Shown here piece after piece: positions 1 to 8,948 of a stretch of DNA of 64,000 nt. Every line of letters begins with the position of its first letter. Position 1 is the first letter of the stretch. A program made the position numbers and the translations under genes. Source of the DNA: Streptomyces sp. V4I2 (lineage in GTDB: Bacteria; Actinomycetota; Actinomycetes; Streptomycetales; Streptomycetaceae); the NCBI RefSeq assembly GCF_030817655.1, contig NZ_JAUSZM010000003.1:186001-250000 (forward strand), in the 5' to 3' direction. The notes under the pieces were generated by a model. The model was given only the letters and a program-made list of their open reading frames with translations. It searched no databases and had not been told where the DNA came from.

Positions 1-729
1 GTCGATCGGCAGTGTGGTGAATGCCTGCTGCAAAACGCTGCCCAGCAGGAACGTGAGCCCGACCAGCGCCATGAAGCGCCGGTCCCGCCAGACCTGCCCG
101 ATTCCCGTTCTCGCCCCACCCTCGACCGGCCCGTGTGCCACCGGCCCGGTCTCGGGGACCCGGGCGAAGACGACCACCGCGCACAGCGCCGTCATCAGCG
201 CGTCGCCGAGGAACAGCCACAGGTACGTCCGCTCGGCGATGAGCCCCGCGACCGCGCCCGAGACGGCGAATCCGACATTGATCGCCCAGTAGTTCAGGGA
301 GTAGGCGCGCACCCGCTGCTCAGGCCTCACGAGGTCGACCATCATCGCCGACACCGCCGGCCGGGAGGCGTTGGCGGTCAGGCCCACCGCACCGGCCACG
401 ACCGCGATGACGACCGGTTGCGTGACGAACCCCAGCGTCGCCGTGGTCGCCGCCGCGGCGAGCGACGCGGCCAGGAGGGTGGTGCGCCGGCCGAGCCGGT
501 CGGCCAGCACCCCGCCGGCCACCGCCGCCACCGAGCCGCCCAGCCCGTACAGGGCCGCGACCAGACCGGCGTACGCCGCCGAGAATCCCCGCTCGGTCGT
601 CAGGTACAGAGCGAGGAAGGGGACGACGAAGCCCCCCAGCCGGTTGACGAGAATGCTGACCCAGAGCCACCAGTAGGCGGCGGGCAGCTCCGACCGGGAT
701 CTGCCCGCCCCGCCTCGCGGATCCGACAC
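1..729 (-). CDS. MFS transporter (partial, C-terminus outside window)
   Basis: Major facilitator superfamily membrane protein. The reverse-strand reading starts at a GTG (729) and runs off the left edge, giving 243 codons of the N-terminal part. It begins with a short polar stretch, then a first membrane helix (WWLWVSILVNRLGGF) and the loop motif GGVLADRLGRRT between helices 2 and 3, which is the MFS family signature. The start lies 3 nt after the stop of the MbtH gene, so the two are probably translationally coupled. Next to a thioesterase and MbtH it is most simply the exporter of a nonribosomal peptide or siderophore; that role is inferred from context, and the substrate cannot be read from the sequence. 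Confidence 0.85.
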   Translation of the reverse strand, partial: MSDPRGGAGRSRSELPAAYWWLWVSILVNRLGGFVVPFLALYLTTERGFSAAYAGLVAALYGLGGSVAAVAGGVLADRLGRRTTLLAASLAAAATTATLGFVTQPVVIAVVAGAVGLTANASRPAVSAMMVDLVRPEQRVRAYSLNYWAINVGFAVSGAVAGLIAERTYLWLFLGDALMTALCAVVVFARVPETGPVAHGPVEGGARTGIGQVWRDRRFMALVGLTFLLGSVLQQAFTTLPID

Positions 730-732
730 GTC

Positions 733-948
733 CTAACGCTGCTTCATCGCGGCGATCAGGCTGTGCGGCCGTATGTCACTCCAGGCTTCCTCCACGTACT
801 CCAGGCACCTCTCGCGCCGGTCCTCCCCGAACACGGCTTCCCATCCTGGCGGAACCGCGACGAACGACGGCCAGAGCGAGTGCTGGCCCTCCTCGTTGAC
901 CAGGACGAGGAATCCGGTGTCCGCGTCCTCGAACGGGTTGGGCATCAT
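733..948 (-). CDS. MbtH-like NRPS accessory protein
   Basis: Small protein of about 71 residues that in this family binds and activates adenylation domains of nonribosomal peptide synthetases in the cytoplasm. The family core is plain: [19 protein letters not shown], then HSLWPSF, PPGW and the C-terminal [14 protein letters not shown]. Two consecutive ATG codons (948, 945) follow a good ribosome-binding site (GGAGAGG). The thioesterase stop codon overlaps the start (ATGATG), and the MFS start follows 3 nt after this gene's stop. That arrangement is a coupled operon thioesterase-MbtH-exporter. The NRPS genes themselves are not in the window; upstream they have been cut away by the transposon end at 1209. 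Confidence 0.93.
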   Translation of the reverse strand: MMPNPFEDADTGFLVLVNEEGQHSLWPSFVAVPPGWEAVFGEDRRERCLEYVEEAWSDIRPHSLIAAMKQR

Positions 949-1208
949 GCGTTCCTCTCCTCGGGCAGGGATCGGGGGGCCGCCGAGCCGAGGCGGGCGA
1001 AAAGGTCCCCGAGCAGTGCCGGTGTCTTTTCCGTCAGGTAGAAGTGACCGCCTTCGAAGGACCGCGCCGCGAAGGCCGAGGCGGTGACCTTCGACCAGGC
1101 CGCGACGGCCGCTTCGTCCACATCCGTGTCGCTGTCCCCGGAGTACACAGTGATCGGCGCGTTCAGCCGGGCGGACGGCGCCCGGTAACGGGCGATCAGT
1201 CCGTAGTC
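945..1208 (-). pseudogene. Type II thioesterase, C-terminal remnant
   Basis: The last 87 residues of a type II (editing) thioesterase of the NRPS/PKS family, an alpha/beta hydrolase that removes misprimed acyl groups. Visible are the region after the nucleophile elbow, the strand leading to the acid residue ([14 protein letters not shown]) and the conserved histidine stretch FEGGHFYL. Everything upstream, including the catalytic serine motif, is missing because the reading frame runs straight into the GGGG end of a Tn3-type terminal repeat at 1209. Its stop codon overlaps the MbtH start. It cannot be functional as it stands. Confidence 0.85.
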
Positions 1209-1246
1209 GGGGCTTGAGGAACATCCATGTCAGATCGTGCGCTAAG
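1209..1246 (+). repeat. Left terminal inverted repeat of Tn3-family element 1 (38 bp)
   Basis: The stretch begins GGGG and ends GCGCTAAG exactly 38 nt later, the length and end pattern of Tn3-family terminal repeats. It sits 89 nt upstream of a tnpA gene and coincides with the point where the thioesterase gene stops being recognisable. I found no matching right-hand repeat in the window. Confidence 0.75.
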
Positions 1247-1335
1247 CCTTCTCGGCGTTGATTGGCGCTTTGACCTGGGGTGATCACCTGTCAGAGCCTT
1301 CGTAGGTCGCTGTTGTCGATCTTCGGAGAGTTGTT

Positions 1336-4300
1336 GTGGCGGTCGAGTTCCTATCGGGTGAGCAGGCTGGGTACGGGGCGTTTGTCGGGGCACCGTCCCG
1401 TGCGGAGTTGGAGCGGTACTTCTTCTTGGACGATGCGGACCGGGAGGCGGTGCAGGCCAAGCGTCGTGCGCACAATCGGCTCGGGTACGCGGTCCAGCTC
1501 GCGAGCGTGCGCTTTTTGGGCCGATTCATGGCGGACCCGCGGCAGGTGCCGGCGGAGGTGGCTGAGTACCTGGCTGAGCAGTTGGAGTTCGCGGACCCGT
1601 CATGCCTGAAGGAGTACGGCGAGCGGGACGGGACGGCCCGCTCGCATGCCGGGGAGATCCAGGAGGGCGGGGGCTGGCGGGATTTCGCTGAGGTATCGGC
1701 CGAGTTGAGTGAGTGGTTGGACGCGCGGGCGTGGACGACTGGGGACGGGCCGAAGGCGTTGTTCGACGCGGCGGCCGGGTGGTTGCGCGAGCAGAGGGTG
1801 CTTCTGCCCGGTGCGACTCGCCTGTCACGGCTGGTGGGCAATGTCCGGGAGGCGGCGAACCAGAGGCTGTGGGACACGCTCTACGGGCTGCTGAACGTTG
1901 GCCAGCGGGCGGTGCTGGATTCGCTGCTGACTGTCCCTGCCGGTGCGCGGGTCTCGGAGCTGGACCGCCTGCGGCGCGGGCCGGTGCGGGTGTCGGGCCC
2001 GCAGATGAAGTGGTCCCTGGACCGGGCGGAGGAGATCGCCGACCTGGGCATGGGTGAGCTGGACGTGTCGGGGATACCGCCGCGCCGGCTGGCGGAGCTG
2101 TCGAGGTACGGGGTGGACGGCAAGGCGACGCTGCTCAAGCGGCACAACGATTCGCGGCGCCTGGCGACGCTGCTGGCCACCGCGGTGCACCTGACGACGC
2201 GGGCGGTCGATGACGCCCTAGACCTGCTGGAGGTGCTGATCGCCACGAAGCTACTGGCCAAGGCCGAGCGGGAGACGGCCAAGGAGAAGATGAAGACCCT
2301 GCCGAGGGTCGAGCGAGCCGGGGCGAAGCTGGCGACCGCGTTCCAGGTCGTCTTCGACACCACTGCCGAGCAGGTCGATACCGACACCGGTGAGATCAGC
2401 CCGCCGAAGGTGGAGACGCTTACGGCGATGTAGGAGCAGATCGAGGCGGTGGTGCCGCGCCACGAGCTGGCCGCCGCGATCGCGGCGCTGTTCGAGCTGA
2501 CGCCACCGCTGGACTCCGATGCGGATCAGGCATGGCGGGCGATGCTGGTCACCCGGTTTGGCACGGTGCGACCGTTCCTGAAGCTCCTGGTCAAGGTCGT
2601 GGACTTCGGCGCGACTCCGGAGGGTGCCCCGGTTCTGGCCGCGCTGAAGACCCTGCCGGAGCTGATGGGCCGCAAGAAGGTGGGACCTGCCGAGATCGAC
2701 ACCGAGCTGCTGGCCGGGTCCTGGCAGCGCCTAGTGCTGGCCGCGCCGAACCTGGAGCCGGGGACAGTGGACTGGAAGGCGTACGTGTTCTGCGTGTTGG
2801 AGCAGTTCCACCGCATGCTGCGCCGGCGGGAGATCTTCGCGAAGAACTCCTCCAAGTGGGGCGACCCGAGGGCGAAGCTGCTGGCCGGTGAGGCATGGGA
2901 GCAGGCCAAGCCCACCGTCCTTGCCTCCCTGGGCCTCCCCGAGAAGGCGGACGAACACCTGGCCGCGCGGGCCTCGCTGCTGGACGGTACCTATAGGGAG
3001 GTCTCGGGCCGTCTGCCCGACAATGCACAGATCTCCTTCGACGATGACGGCCGCCTACACTTCGCCGCGCTGGAGCCGGAGCCCGAACCAGCCTCCCTGC
3101 TCGATCTGCGGGCGGCGGTGAACGCGATGCTGCCCCGCGTCGACCTGCCGGAGGTGCTGCTGGAGGTGTTCTCCTGGACCGGCGCCGACCAGGCGTTCAC
3201 CTTGGTCACCGGCGGCGAGGCCCGGCTCAAGGACCTCCCCGTCACCATCGCGGCGCTCCTGGTGGCCCACGGCTGTAACGTCGGCTACACCCCCGTCATC
3301 AGCGGCATCGATGCACTGAAGTACGGGCGGCTTTCCCACGTCGACCAGACGTATCTGCGGCTGGCGACCTACCGGGCCGCGAACGCCGCTCTGATCGAGC
3401 ACCAGGCGGCGATCCCGCTCGCCCAGGCGTGGGGCGGCGGGCTGGTCGCCTCCGTGGACGGGATGCGGTTCGTGGTGCCGGTGCCGTCGGTGTACGCCAG
3501 GCCGAACCCGAAGTACTTCGGACGCCGGGGTGGCGCGACCTGGCTGAACATGATCAACGACCAGGCCGCCGGGCTCGGAGGGAAGGTCGTGGCCGGCACC
3601 CCGCGCGACTCGCTGTACGTGTTGGACGTCCTCTACGACCGCGACGGCGGCAAGCGCCCGGAGATGATCGTCACGGATACCGCCGCGAACTCCGACATCG
3701 TGTTCGGGCTCCTGACCCTGGCCGGGTTCGCGTACGCGCCGCAGCTCGCCGACCTGCCGGACCAGAAGATGTGGCGCATCGACCGCGCTGCCGACTACGG
3801 CGCCTTCCAGGACGCCGCCCGGGGCCGGATCGACCTCGCCCGGATCGAGCGGCACTGGGAGGACATCCTGCGGATCATCGGCTCCATCCACACCGGCGCC
3901 GTCCGCGCCTGCGACGTGATCCGGATGCTGTCGCGGGACGGACGCCCCACGCCGCTGGGGGACGCGATCGCGCACTACGGGCGGATCGCGAAGACCCTGC
4001 ACATCCTGCGACTGGCCGACGAGCCCGGCTACCGCCGGCAGATCAAGGTGCAGGCCAACCTCCAGGAAGGTCGCCACGCGCTCGCACGGAAGATCTTCCA
4101 CGGCCGGGCCGGGCAGCTCTACCAAGCCTACCAGGACGGCATGGAGGACCAGATCGGCGCGCTCGGCCTGGTCCTCAACGCACTCGTGCTGTTCAACACC
4201 CGCTACATGGACGCCGCCGTCACCCAGCTCCGCGAGGACGGCTTCGATATCCGTGACGAGGACGTCGCCAGGCTGTCCCCGTTCGTACGCCACCACATCA

Positions 4301-4389
4301 ATGTGTTCGGCCGCTACTCCTTCCAGCTCCCCGACCTGCCCGGCGGTCTGCGTCCGCTTCGCGACAAGGACGCGATCGACGAGGAGTGA
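1336..4389 (+). pseudogene. tnpA: Tn3-family transposase TnpA, interrupted by an in-frame amber codon
   Basis: Large DDE transposase of the Tn3 family that would bind the 38-bp ends and catalyse replicative transposition. Two pieces of 365 and 646 residues lie in the same frame, separated only by TAG at 2431-2433; reading through gives about 1017 residues, the normal family length. The N-terminal DNA-binding region begins VEFLSGEQAGYGAF (GTG start at 1336). The catalytic core shows the three acidic positions in ASVDGMRF, VTDTAANSD and DGMEDQIGAL. The second piece could start at GTG 2449, but it would lack the end-binding domain. It resembles, but is not a copy of, the intact transposase at 10125-13259. 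Confidence 0.9.
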
Positions 4390-4432
4390 CACGCCCTGGC
4401 CCGCACGGCCGGACAGGATGCCCCCTGGGGGT

Positions 4433-4732
4433 ATGGCCAGGAGGAACGTCCGGCGGTGCAGCCAGTGCGCTGCCCGGCTGCCCGAGGGCAGCAGGCGGTC
4501 GCGCCGGTACTGCACGGCGCCTGCCGAGTCGGACGATGTTGCGAAGGCGGCGGTCGCCCGTGTTCTGGCAGACCGAAGCTACTCAGCGCAGTACGGCCGC
4601 CAGCAGGTCGGCCCCCAGCGTCGTCATCGTGGACAGGTCGAGGGTGTAGTGGACGTAGCGACCGCGCCGCCGGGCCGTGAGCAGCCCGGCGCGGCGCAGG
4701 ACAGCGAGGTGGCGGGAAACCTCCGGGGGTGA
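4433..4732 (+). pseudogene. Small zinc-finger protein remnant
   Basis: The first ~33 residues after the ATG at 4433 read RRCSQCAARLPEGSRRSRRYC, a CxxC...C zinc-binding pattern like small fingers often found on actinomycete mobile elements. A second CxxxC half, expected after RRYC, is missing: the frame continues into sequence antisense to the 3' end of the ArsR-type gene and looks non-coding there. I read it as a truncated gene next to the Tn3 element. No function can be assigned. Confidence 0.4.
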
Positions 4733-5668
4733 AAGTTCCCAGGCGTGGGCCAGCTCACCGGTGGTGTGCGGGCCGCGGGCCAGGGTACGCAGCAGCCGCA
4801 GCCGTACCGGATGTGCGAGTGCCTCCAGCCGTAGTGTGACCGTTTCCAGCGGTACCGGCTCTGATGGACTCGGCTCGGCCACGGGGTACTGCACCACCGG
4901 CTGCCACCCGGGCGCGTGGACCACCACCAGGTGCGGGCGGCCGAAGACGCTGGGGATGAAGGTGACCCCGGTGCCGTGGGCGGCGGTCGCCTTGTCCTGC
5001 AGCTTGTCCACGATGATGCTGTCGCCGTCCGGCGCCAAGGTGACCGCGTCGGAGACCGATGCGAGTGCCGCCCCGATGCCCTGGCGCTTCAGCAGGTCGT
5101 TCTTCAGGCGCAGGTCGGTGGCGAGTTGCACGGCGACGCCCGTCCAGGCGGCGTCGAAGAAGGTGTCGACGCACTGTTCGAGGGTGCAGCGCACCCGTGC
5201 CCGCACGGCGGCTGGATCTGCGAGCAGCCGTTCTGCGAAGGCCTCTTGCAGCGGGCCGCGGGCCTGGGCCAGGTCCAGGGCCCGCTCGCGCGCCGTCGCG
5301 TCGGCGAGCGGCGACGGCGCAGCGAAGTGGACCCGGTTGCTGCCGCACGTGGTAACGAGCGCGGAAGCCACATACGTTTCGTCGTCGATCCGGTCCACGT
5401 CGTCCAGCTCCTCGACGAGGGTCGGCCGGGGACGGGCGGGGACCAGGAAATCGGCTCGTGAGGAACGCCAGAGGAACTCCGCCTCCCGCAACCGCTCGGC
5501 CAGCTCCGGCCGCAGCCCAGCCCAGACATCCCCGGCCCAGCCGGCGAGTCGTGGATGATGCCCGGGTTCGGCCAGCACGTGCAGCATCGCGGTCAGCTCG
5601 GCCAGCGGGGAGGCAGCGAACCGCAATCGCTCGGACGGCAGGCCGCCGATGTCGATCCTCAACGTCAC
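4583..5668 (-). CDS. ArsR-type HTH regulator with N-terminal DUF5937-like domain
   Basis: Transcriptional regulator of 361 residues. The C-terminal ~85 residues form a winged helix-turn-helix of the ArsR type (EALAHPVRLRLLRTLARGP, then LAHAWELSPPEVSRHLAVL and a basic wing RRRGRYVHYTL). The N-terminal ~250 residues resemble the DUF5937 module of Streptomyces regulators; no metal-binding cysteine motif is seen, so the ligand is unknown. The GTG start at 5668 has a strong ribosome-binding site (GAGGGGG). It is transcribed away from the MFS gene at 5768, with an inverted repeat between them, which suggests that it represses the transporter gene and itself. The assignment of the HTH is firm; the inducer is unknown. 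Confidence 0.85.
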   Translation of the reverse strand: MTLRIDIGGLPSERLRFAASPLAELTAMLHVLAEPGHHPRLAGWAGDVWAGLRPELAERLREAEFLWRSSRADFLVPARPRPTLVEELDDVDRIDDETYVASALVTTCGSNRVHFAAPSPLADATARERALDLAQARGPLQEAFAERLLADPAAVRARVRCTLEQCVDTFFDAAWTGVAVQLATDLRLKNDLLKRQGIGAALASVSDAVTLAPDGDSIIVDKLQDKATAAHGTGVTFIPSVFGRPHLVVVHAPGWQPVVQYPVAEPSPSEPVPLETVTLRLEALAHPVRLRLLRTLARGPHTTGELAHAWELSPPEVSRHLAVLRRAGLLTARRRGRYVHYTLDLSTMTTLGADLLAAVLR

Positions 5669-5703
5669 CCCCTCATCATCACTGACCGTACGGCCGACGA
5701 CCG

Positions 5704-5732
5704 CGTCGATTGACCGTGTCCGTCAACCGACG
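5704..5732. promoter_or_regulatory. Candidate operator between the ArsR-type gene and the MFS gene
   Basis: Two 11-nt arms, CGTCGATTGAC and GTCAACCGACG, form an inverted repeat with one mismatch around a 7-nt spacer in the 99-bp divergent intergenic region. Position and symmetry fit a winged-helix dimer site that would control both genes. It is inferred from symmetry only. Confidence 0.55.
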
Positions 5733-5767
5733 TGCCCAGCCCGGCGGCCGAACGCACCGTTGACGCC

Positions 5768-7042
5768 ATGGCAACCACCACCAAGATCCAGCCGCGCGCC
5801 CTCGTCCGTGCCTCCGGAGGCCCCCGCTATGCCGTCGCCCTGGCCGTGGACGCGCTCGGCACCGGCATGCTGCGGCCCTTTCTGCTGCTCTACGGGCTAA
5901 CGGTGCTGAGGCTGTCCGCGTCGGCCACCGGCATCGCCATGACGGTCGGCGCCGTCGTGGGTCTGGTGTGCATGCCCGCTGTCGGCCGATGGCTGGACCG
6001 GGGCGCACGCAGCACGGTCGTGGCAGCGTCGATGCTGGTGCGGGTGCTGGGCGTGGCGCTGCTGCTGGCCGCCCCGGCGGGACACGTCTGGCTGTTCGCG
6101 ACGGCGGCGCTCTTCCTCGGCATCGGCAACCAGGCATGGCCGGCCGCCCACGCAGCCCTCGTGGCCACGGTCGCCCACGGCCGGGAACGCGACGCCGCTC
6201 TCGCGGCAGGCCGCGCCCTGCGCAACGCCGGCATGGGCGCGGGCGCGCTCCTCGCCACCGCATGCCTGGCGGGCGGCACCACCGCACTGCAGGCGCTGGC
6301 AGCCGTCACCGGGCTCGCCTATCTCACTGCGGCGGCCTTGGCATGGTCGGTTCACCTGCACGCCCATCCGGCCGCTATTTCGGCCAAGGACAGGGCCGAC
6401 AGGCCCGCACCTCGGATGCGCGCGCTGCTGGCCGCCAACGTGGTCTACGTCTTCTGCCTCAACATCACCGAAATCGCGCTCCCTCTGGTCCTGGTGACAC
6501 AGTTGCACGCATCCCCGGTGTGGTCGGCAGCCATCTTCGTGGCGAACACGGTGCTGGTGGTCACCCTGCAGGTTCCGGTCACCGTCCTGATGTCCCGCTT
6601 CTCCCGGCGGACCGTGCTGGCTCTCGCCGGCGTGGTACTCACCGCGTCCTACCTCGGCTTCCTCGCGGCCACCTCACTGGGACACGGCTGGGGCGCCCCC
6701 GCCGTCGCCACGGTGTCCGTGGTCTGCACGATCGGCGAGATCATCTATGCCGGCAGCGCCACCGCGCTCGTCACCGCCCTCGCCCCGGCCCATGTCCTGG
6801 GACGCGCCCTCGCCCGCTTCCAGCTCTCCACGGGCTTCGGCCTCGCCGCCTCCCCGGCAGTCATCACCGCTCTCGCACCCCACGGCTCGGCCGCCCTCTG
6901 GGGCAGCCTCGCCGCTGCGACGCTCCTCTCCGCCTCCGCCGTCGCCACCGAGAAGGATCAAGGCGCGGCTCAGCGGTTGCTGCCGCCGGGCGCGAGCAGG
7001 CTCGTGAGCTCGGCGATCGCCTCGGGGGACGGCTTGAAGTAG
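5768..7042 (+). CDS. MFS transporter, C-terminal end probably altered
   Basis: About 424 residues with roughly twelve hydrophobic segments and the MFS loop motif GRWLDRGAR after helix 2. The ATG at 5768 gives the start [25 protein letters not shown]; an upstream GTG (5732) would lie in the operator and is less likely. It is probably controlled by the divergent ArsR-type regulator, whose usual partners include such drug or metabolite exporters. From about 6960 the reading frame overlaps, on the opposite strand, the remains of a tyrosine recombinase, so the last ~25 residues seem to be read-through across a recombination junction rather than the native tail. Confidence 0.82.
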   Translation: MATTTKIQPRALVRASGGPRYAVALAVDALGTGMLRPFLLLYGLTVLRLSASATGIAMTVGAVVGLVCMPAVGRWLDRGARSTVVAASMLVRVLGVALLLAAPAGHVWLFATAALFLGIGNQAWPAAHAALVATVAHGRERDAALAAGRALRNAGMGAGALLATACLAGGTTALQALAAVTGLAYLTAAALAWSVHLHAHPAAISAKDRADRPAPRMRALLAANVVYVFCLNITEIALPLVLVTQLHASPVWSAAIFVANTVLVVTLQVPVTVLMSRFSRRTVLALAGVVLTASYLGFLAATSLGHGWGAPAVATVSVVCTIGEIIYAGSATALVTALAPAHVLGRALARFQLSTGFGLAASPAVITALAPHGSAALWGSLAAATLLSASAVATEKDQGAAQRLLPPGASRLVSSAIASGDGLK

Positions 7043-7198
7043 CGGCGGACGTTCTCCGGCTTCTTGTGGCGGGACTTCGCCATCAGCATCAACAGGGACG
7101 CGCCCTGTTCGCCGAGGTGGGTCAGCGAGGAGTGGCGGTACTCGTGAAGGTCCCAGCCCGTGCCCGGCCCCCGAAGGGCGGTGTGCTCATCCGGCGTT
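6970..7198 (-). pseudogene. Tyrosine recombinase (integrase), C-terminal remnant
   Basis: The reverse strand encodes the last ~75 residues of a site-specific tyrosine recombinase. The box II motif [13 protein letters not shown] contains the H-x-x-R pair, and [17 protein letters not shown] holds the second histidine and the catalytic tyrosine. The stop is TGA at 6970-6972. The 5' side ends exactly at the Tn3 terminal repeat (7199), so the transposon or a rearrangement has removed the rest. The right-hand flank of that transposon does not continue this gene. Confidence 0.75.
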
Positions 7199-7239
7199 GG
7201 GGACCAGCGGTACAGCCGTTGGCGCTAAGCACTTGATCA
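7199..7239 (+). repeat. Left terminal inverted repeat of Tn3-family element 2 (41 bp)
   Basis: Perfect inverted match to 18815-18855. It starts GGGG and contains GCGCTAAG, the hallmark of Tn3-family ends. The flanking 5 bases on the two sides (GCGTT and ATGGC) are not a target duplication. Confidence 0.9.
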
Positions 7240-7278
7240 ACCTCGTCTAGTGCCCCGGCAGGCAACGTTCGCCCTGTT

Positions 7279-8466
7279 GTGACGCGCCGTCCGGGTGTCG
7301 GTCCGGACGGCGCGGACACGCCATGCTGGTCCCGTGGCAGAACGAGTACATGTGCGGGAGATCGACGACGACGAGGCCGGCGGCTGCTGCGGATCATCCG
7401 CAGGGGCACCGGATCAGTGGTGACCTGGCGGCGGGCCCAGATGGTGCTGCTGTCCGCCCAGGGCATGCCCGTGGCGAAAATCGCCGAAGTGACGTTCACC
7501 AGCGACGACCGGGTCCGCGATGTGATCCACAACTTCAACACCGATGGCTTCGACTCCCTTTATCCCAAGTACAAGGGCGGCCGGCCGAGGACCTTCACGC
7601 TGCCCGAGCGCCGTGAGATCAAGAAGATCGCCAAGTCCCGGCCCACCGAGCACGGCCTGCCGTTTTCCACCTGGAGTCTGACCAAGCTGGCGGACTTCCT
7701 GGTCGCCGAGGGGGTGGTCGACGACATCAGCCACGAGGGCCTGCGCATCCTGCTCCGCGAGGAAGGCGTCTTCTTTCAACGACTGAAGACGTGGAAGACC
7801 TCCCGCGACCCCGACTACGCGGCCAAGAAGGCCCGCGTCGAGCACCTTTACGCGATCGCGGACGGAGAGGTCATACCCGAGGACGGCGAACCCGAAGTCG
7901 TCTTCTGCATGGACGAGTTCGGTCCGCTCAACCTGATGCCCCACCCCGGCCGGCAATGGGCCGAACGCGGCGGCAGGCACAAAGACCCCGCTCGCGAACC
8001 GCGCCGCAGGCGCCGGGCCACCTACAACCGCTACGGCGGAGTACGGCACCTGTTCGCCGCCCTGGACCTGGCCAAGGACAAGCTCTACGGCCACATCAAG
8101 CCCATCAAGAGGCGGACACAGTTCCTGGAGTTCTGCCGATACCTACGCACCCTGTATCCGTCGACGGTGCGGATCGCGATCGTGTGTGACAACTTCTCCC
8201 CGCACCTGACCACGAAGAGGTGCCAGCGGGTCGGCACCTGGGCCGCGGCGAACAACGTCGAGATCGCCTACACGCCAACGAACTCCTCCTGGCTGAACCG
8301 CATCGAGGCCCAGTTCACCGCCCTGCGCTACTTCACCCTCGACGGCACCGACCACGCCTCCCACAAGGAACAGGGCAGCATGATCCGCCGCTACATCATC
8401 TGGCGAAACCGCCACGCCGACGACCGGGGCCTACGCGCGGTCGTCCAGCGAGCAAACGTTGCCTGA
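7279..8466 (+). CDS. IS630-family transposase (N-terminus frameshifted)
   Basis: DDE transposase of the IS630 family. From about residue 45 the frame is typical: an HTH region (RRAQMVLLSAQGMPVAKIAEV), the catalytic aspartate in VFCMDEFGPL, the second in IVCDNFSPH, and the glutamate in TNSSWLNRIEAQF. The natural start seems to be GTG 7334, whose frame reads AERVHVREIDDDE and then must shift by one base at about 7370-7382 to continue as RLLRIIRRG. A single-base change there has separated start and body, so activity is doubtful unless an internal start is used. It is the first gene inside the left end of Tn3 element 2. Confidence 0.85.
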   Translation: MTRRPGVGPDGADTPCWSRGRTSTCAGDRRRRGRRLLRIIRRGTGSVVTWRRAQMVLLSAQGMPVAKIAEVTFTSDDRVRDVIHNFNTDGFDSLYPKYKGGRPRTFTLPERREIKKIAKSRPTEHGLPFSTWSLTKLADFLVAEGVVDDISHEGLRILLREEGVFFQRLKTWKTSRDPDYAAKKARVEHLYAIADGEVIPEDGEPEVVFCMDEFGPLNLMPHPGRQWAERGGRHKDPAREPRRRRRATYNRYGGVRHLFAALDLAKDKLYGHIKPIKRRTQFLEFCRYLRTLYPSTVRIAIVCDNFSPHLTTKRCQRVGTWAAANNVEIAYTPTNSSWLNRIEAQFTALRYFTLDGTDHASHKEQGSMIRRYIIWRNRHADDRGLRAVVQRANVA

Positions 8467-8467
8467 T

Positions 8468-8851
8468 CTAATCGTCGTCGCGGCACAGGCAAAAGGGGTG
8501 GCCGGCCGGGTCGAAGAGCACCCGGACGTTTTCCTGCGGCTGGAACTCCGCCACGGTCGCTCCCAGGGCGACCGCCTCGGCGACCGCTGAGTCCAGGTCG
8601 CCGACCTGAAAGTCGAAGTGCATCATCGGGCGCTGGTCACCATCGGCCGGTGGCCACACCGGAGCCCGGTAGCCCTCCTCCTGCTGGAACACGAAGAACG
8701 GTCCTTGCGGAGAGGCGGCCACGATGGCCGTTCCCGGCTCTTCGTGCCCGATGTGCCAATCGAGGAGTTCGGCGTAGAACTTCGCCAAGCCACTGGGGTC
8801 CGGCGCTTCGATTGTCGTCCCCCACCACATGCCGCCTGTTCGAGATCGCAT
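8468..8851 (-). CDS. VOC (glyoxalase-fold) family protein
   Basis: A 127-residue vicinal-oxygen-chelate protein of the kind that includes glyoxalases, dioxygenases and small-molecule resistance proteins. The fold is indicated by two related halves: TTIEAPDPSGLAKFYAELL at the start and MMHFDFQVGDLDSAVAEAV in the middle, ending with VLFDPAGHPFCLC. Candidate metal ligands are the histidine of MHFDF and late acidic positions, but the substrate cannot be told. Starts are possible at ATG 8851 or at the methionine of MWWGTTI. It is convergent with the IS630 transposase, 1 nt from its stop, and lies inside the outer IS630-type repeats, so it may travel with that element. Confidence 0.82.
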   Translation of the reverse strand: MRSRTGGMWWGTTIEAPDPSGLAKFYAELLDWHIGHEEPGTAIVAASPQGPFFVFQQEEGYRAPVWPPADGDQRPMMHFDFQVGDLDSAVAEAVALGATVAEFQPQENVRVLFDPAGHPFCLCRDDD

Positions 8852-8918
8852 GCTTGAGCCTATCCAAGGACCCCACGCACGCCGTTACCTCCCAAGCAAC
8901 TCAGCCCGCGCAACGCGA

Positions 8919-8948
8919 CCGGGCGAACATTTCCTGATGCGGCACTAG
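8919..8948 (-). repeat. Outer right inverted repeat of the IS630-like unit
   Basis: In reverse orientation it starts CTAGTGCC and contains TTCGCCC, matching the left end at 7247-7276 at 24 of 30 positions. The last four bases (CTAG) are also the target of the adjacent IS5 element. Confidence 0.65.

Larger units (their letters stand above)
7248..8946. mobile_element. IS630-like element with a VOC passenger gene
   Basis: A TA dinucleotide at each edge (7248-7249 and 8945-8946) is followed inward by related inverted repeats; 7247-7276 and 8919-8948 match at 24 of 30 positions. IS630/Tc1-type elements duplicate TA. A third copy of the inner repeat core (AGGCAACGTTTGC in reverse) lies just after the transposase gene at 8450-8467, again next to a TA. 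The unit therefore has a near right end that excludes the VOC gene and a far right end that includes it. Confidence 0.65.

Noticed and set aside
3055..4515. Long open frame (486 codons) antisense to the first Tn3 transposase
   Set aside because: It mirrors a strongly conserved gene on the other strand. Its composition (valine, glycine, arginine runs) and lack of motifs mark it as a high-GC shadow frame.
4390..7198. A right-hand partner for the 38-bp repeat at 1209-1246
   Set aside because: Searched by eye for the inverse of GCGCTAAG with upstream matches; only the unrelated 41-bp repeat family of element 2 was found.
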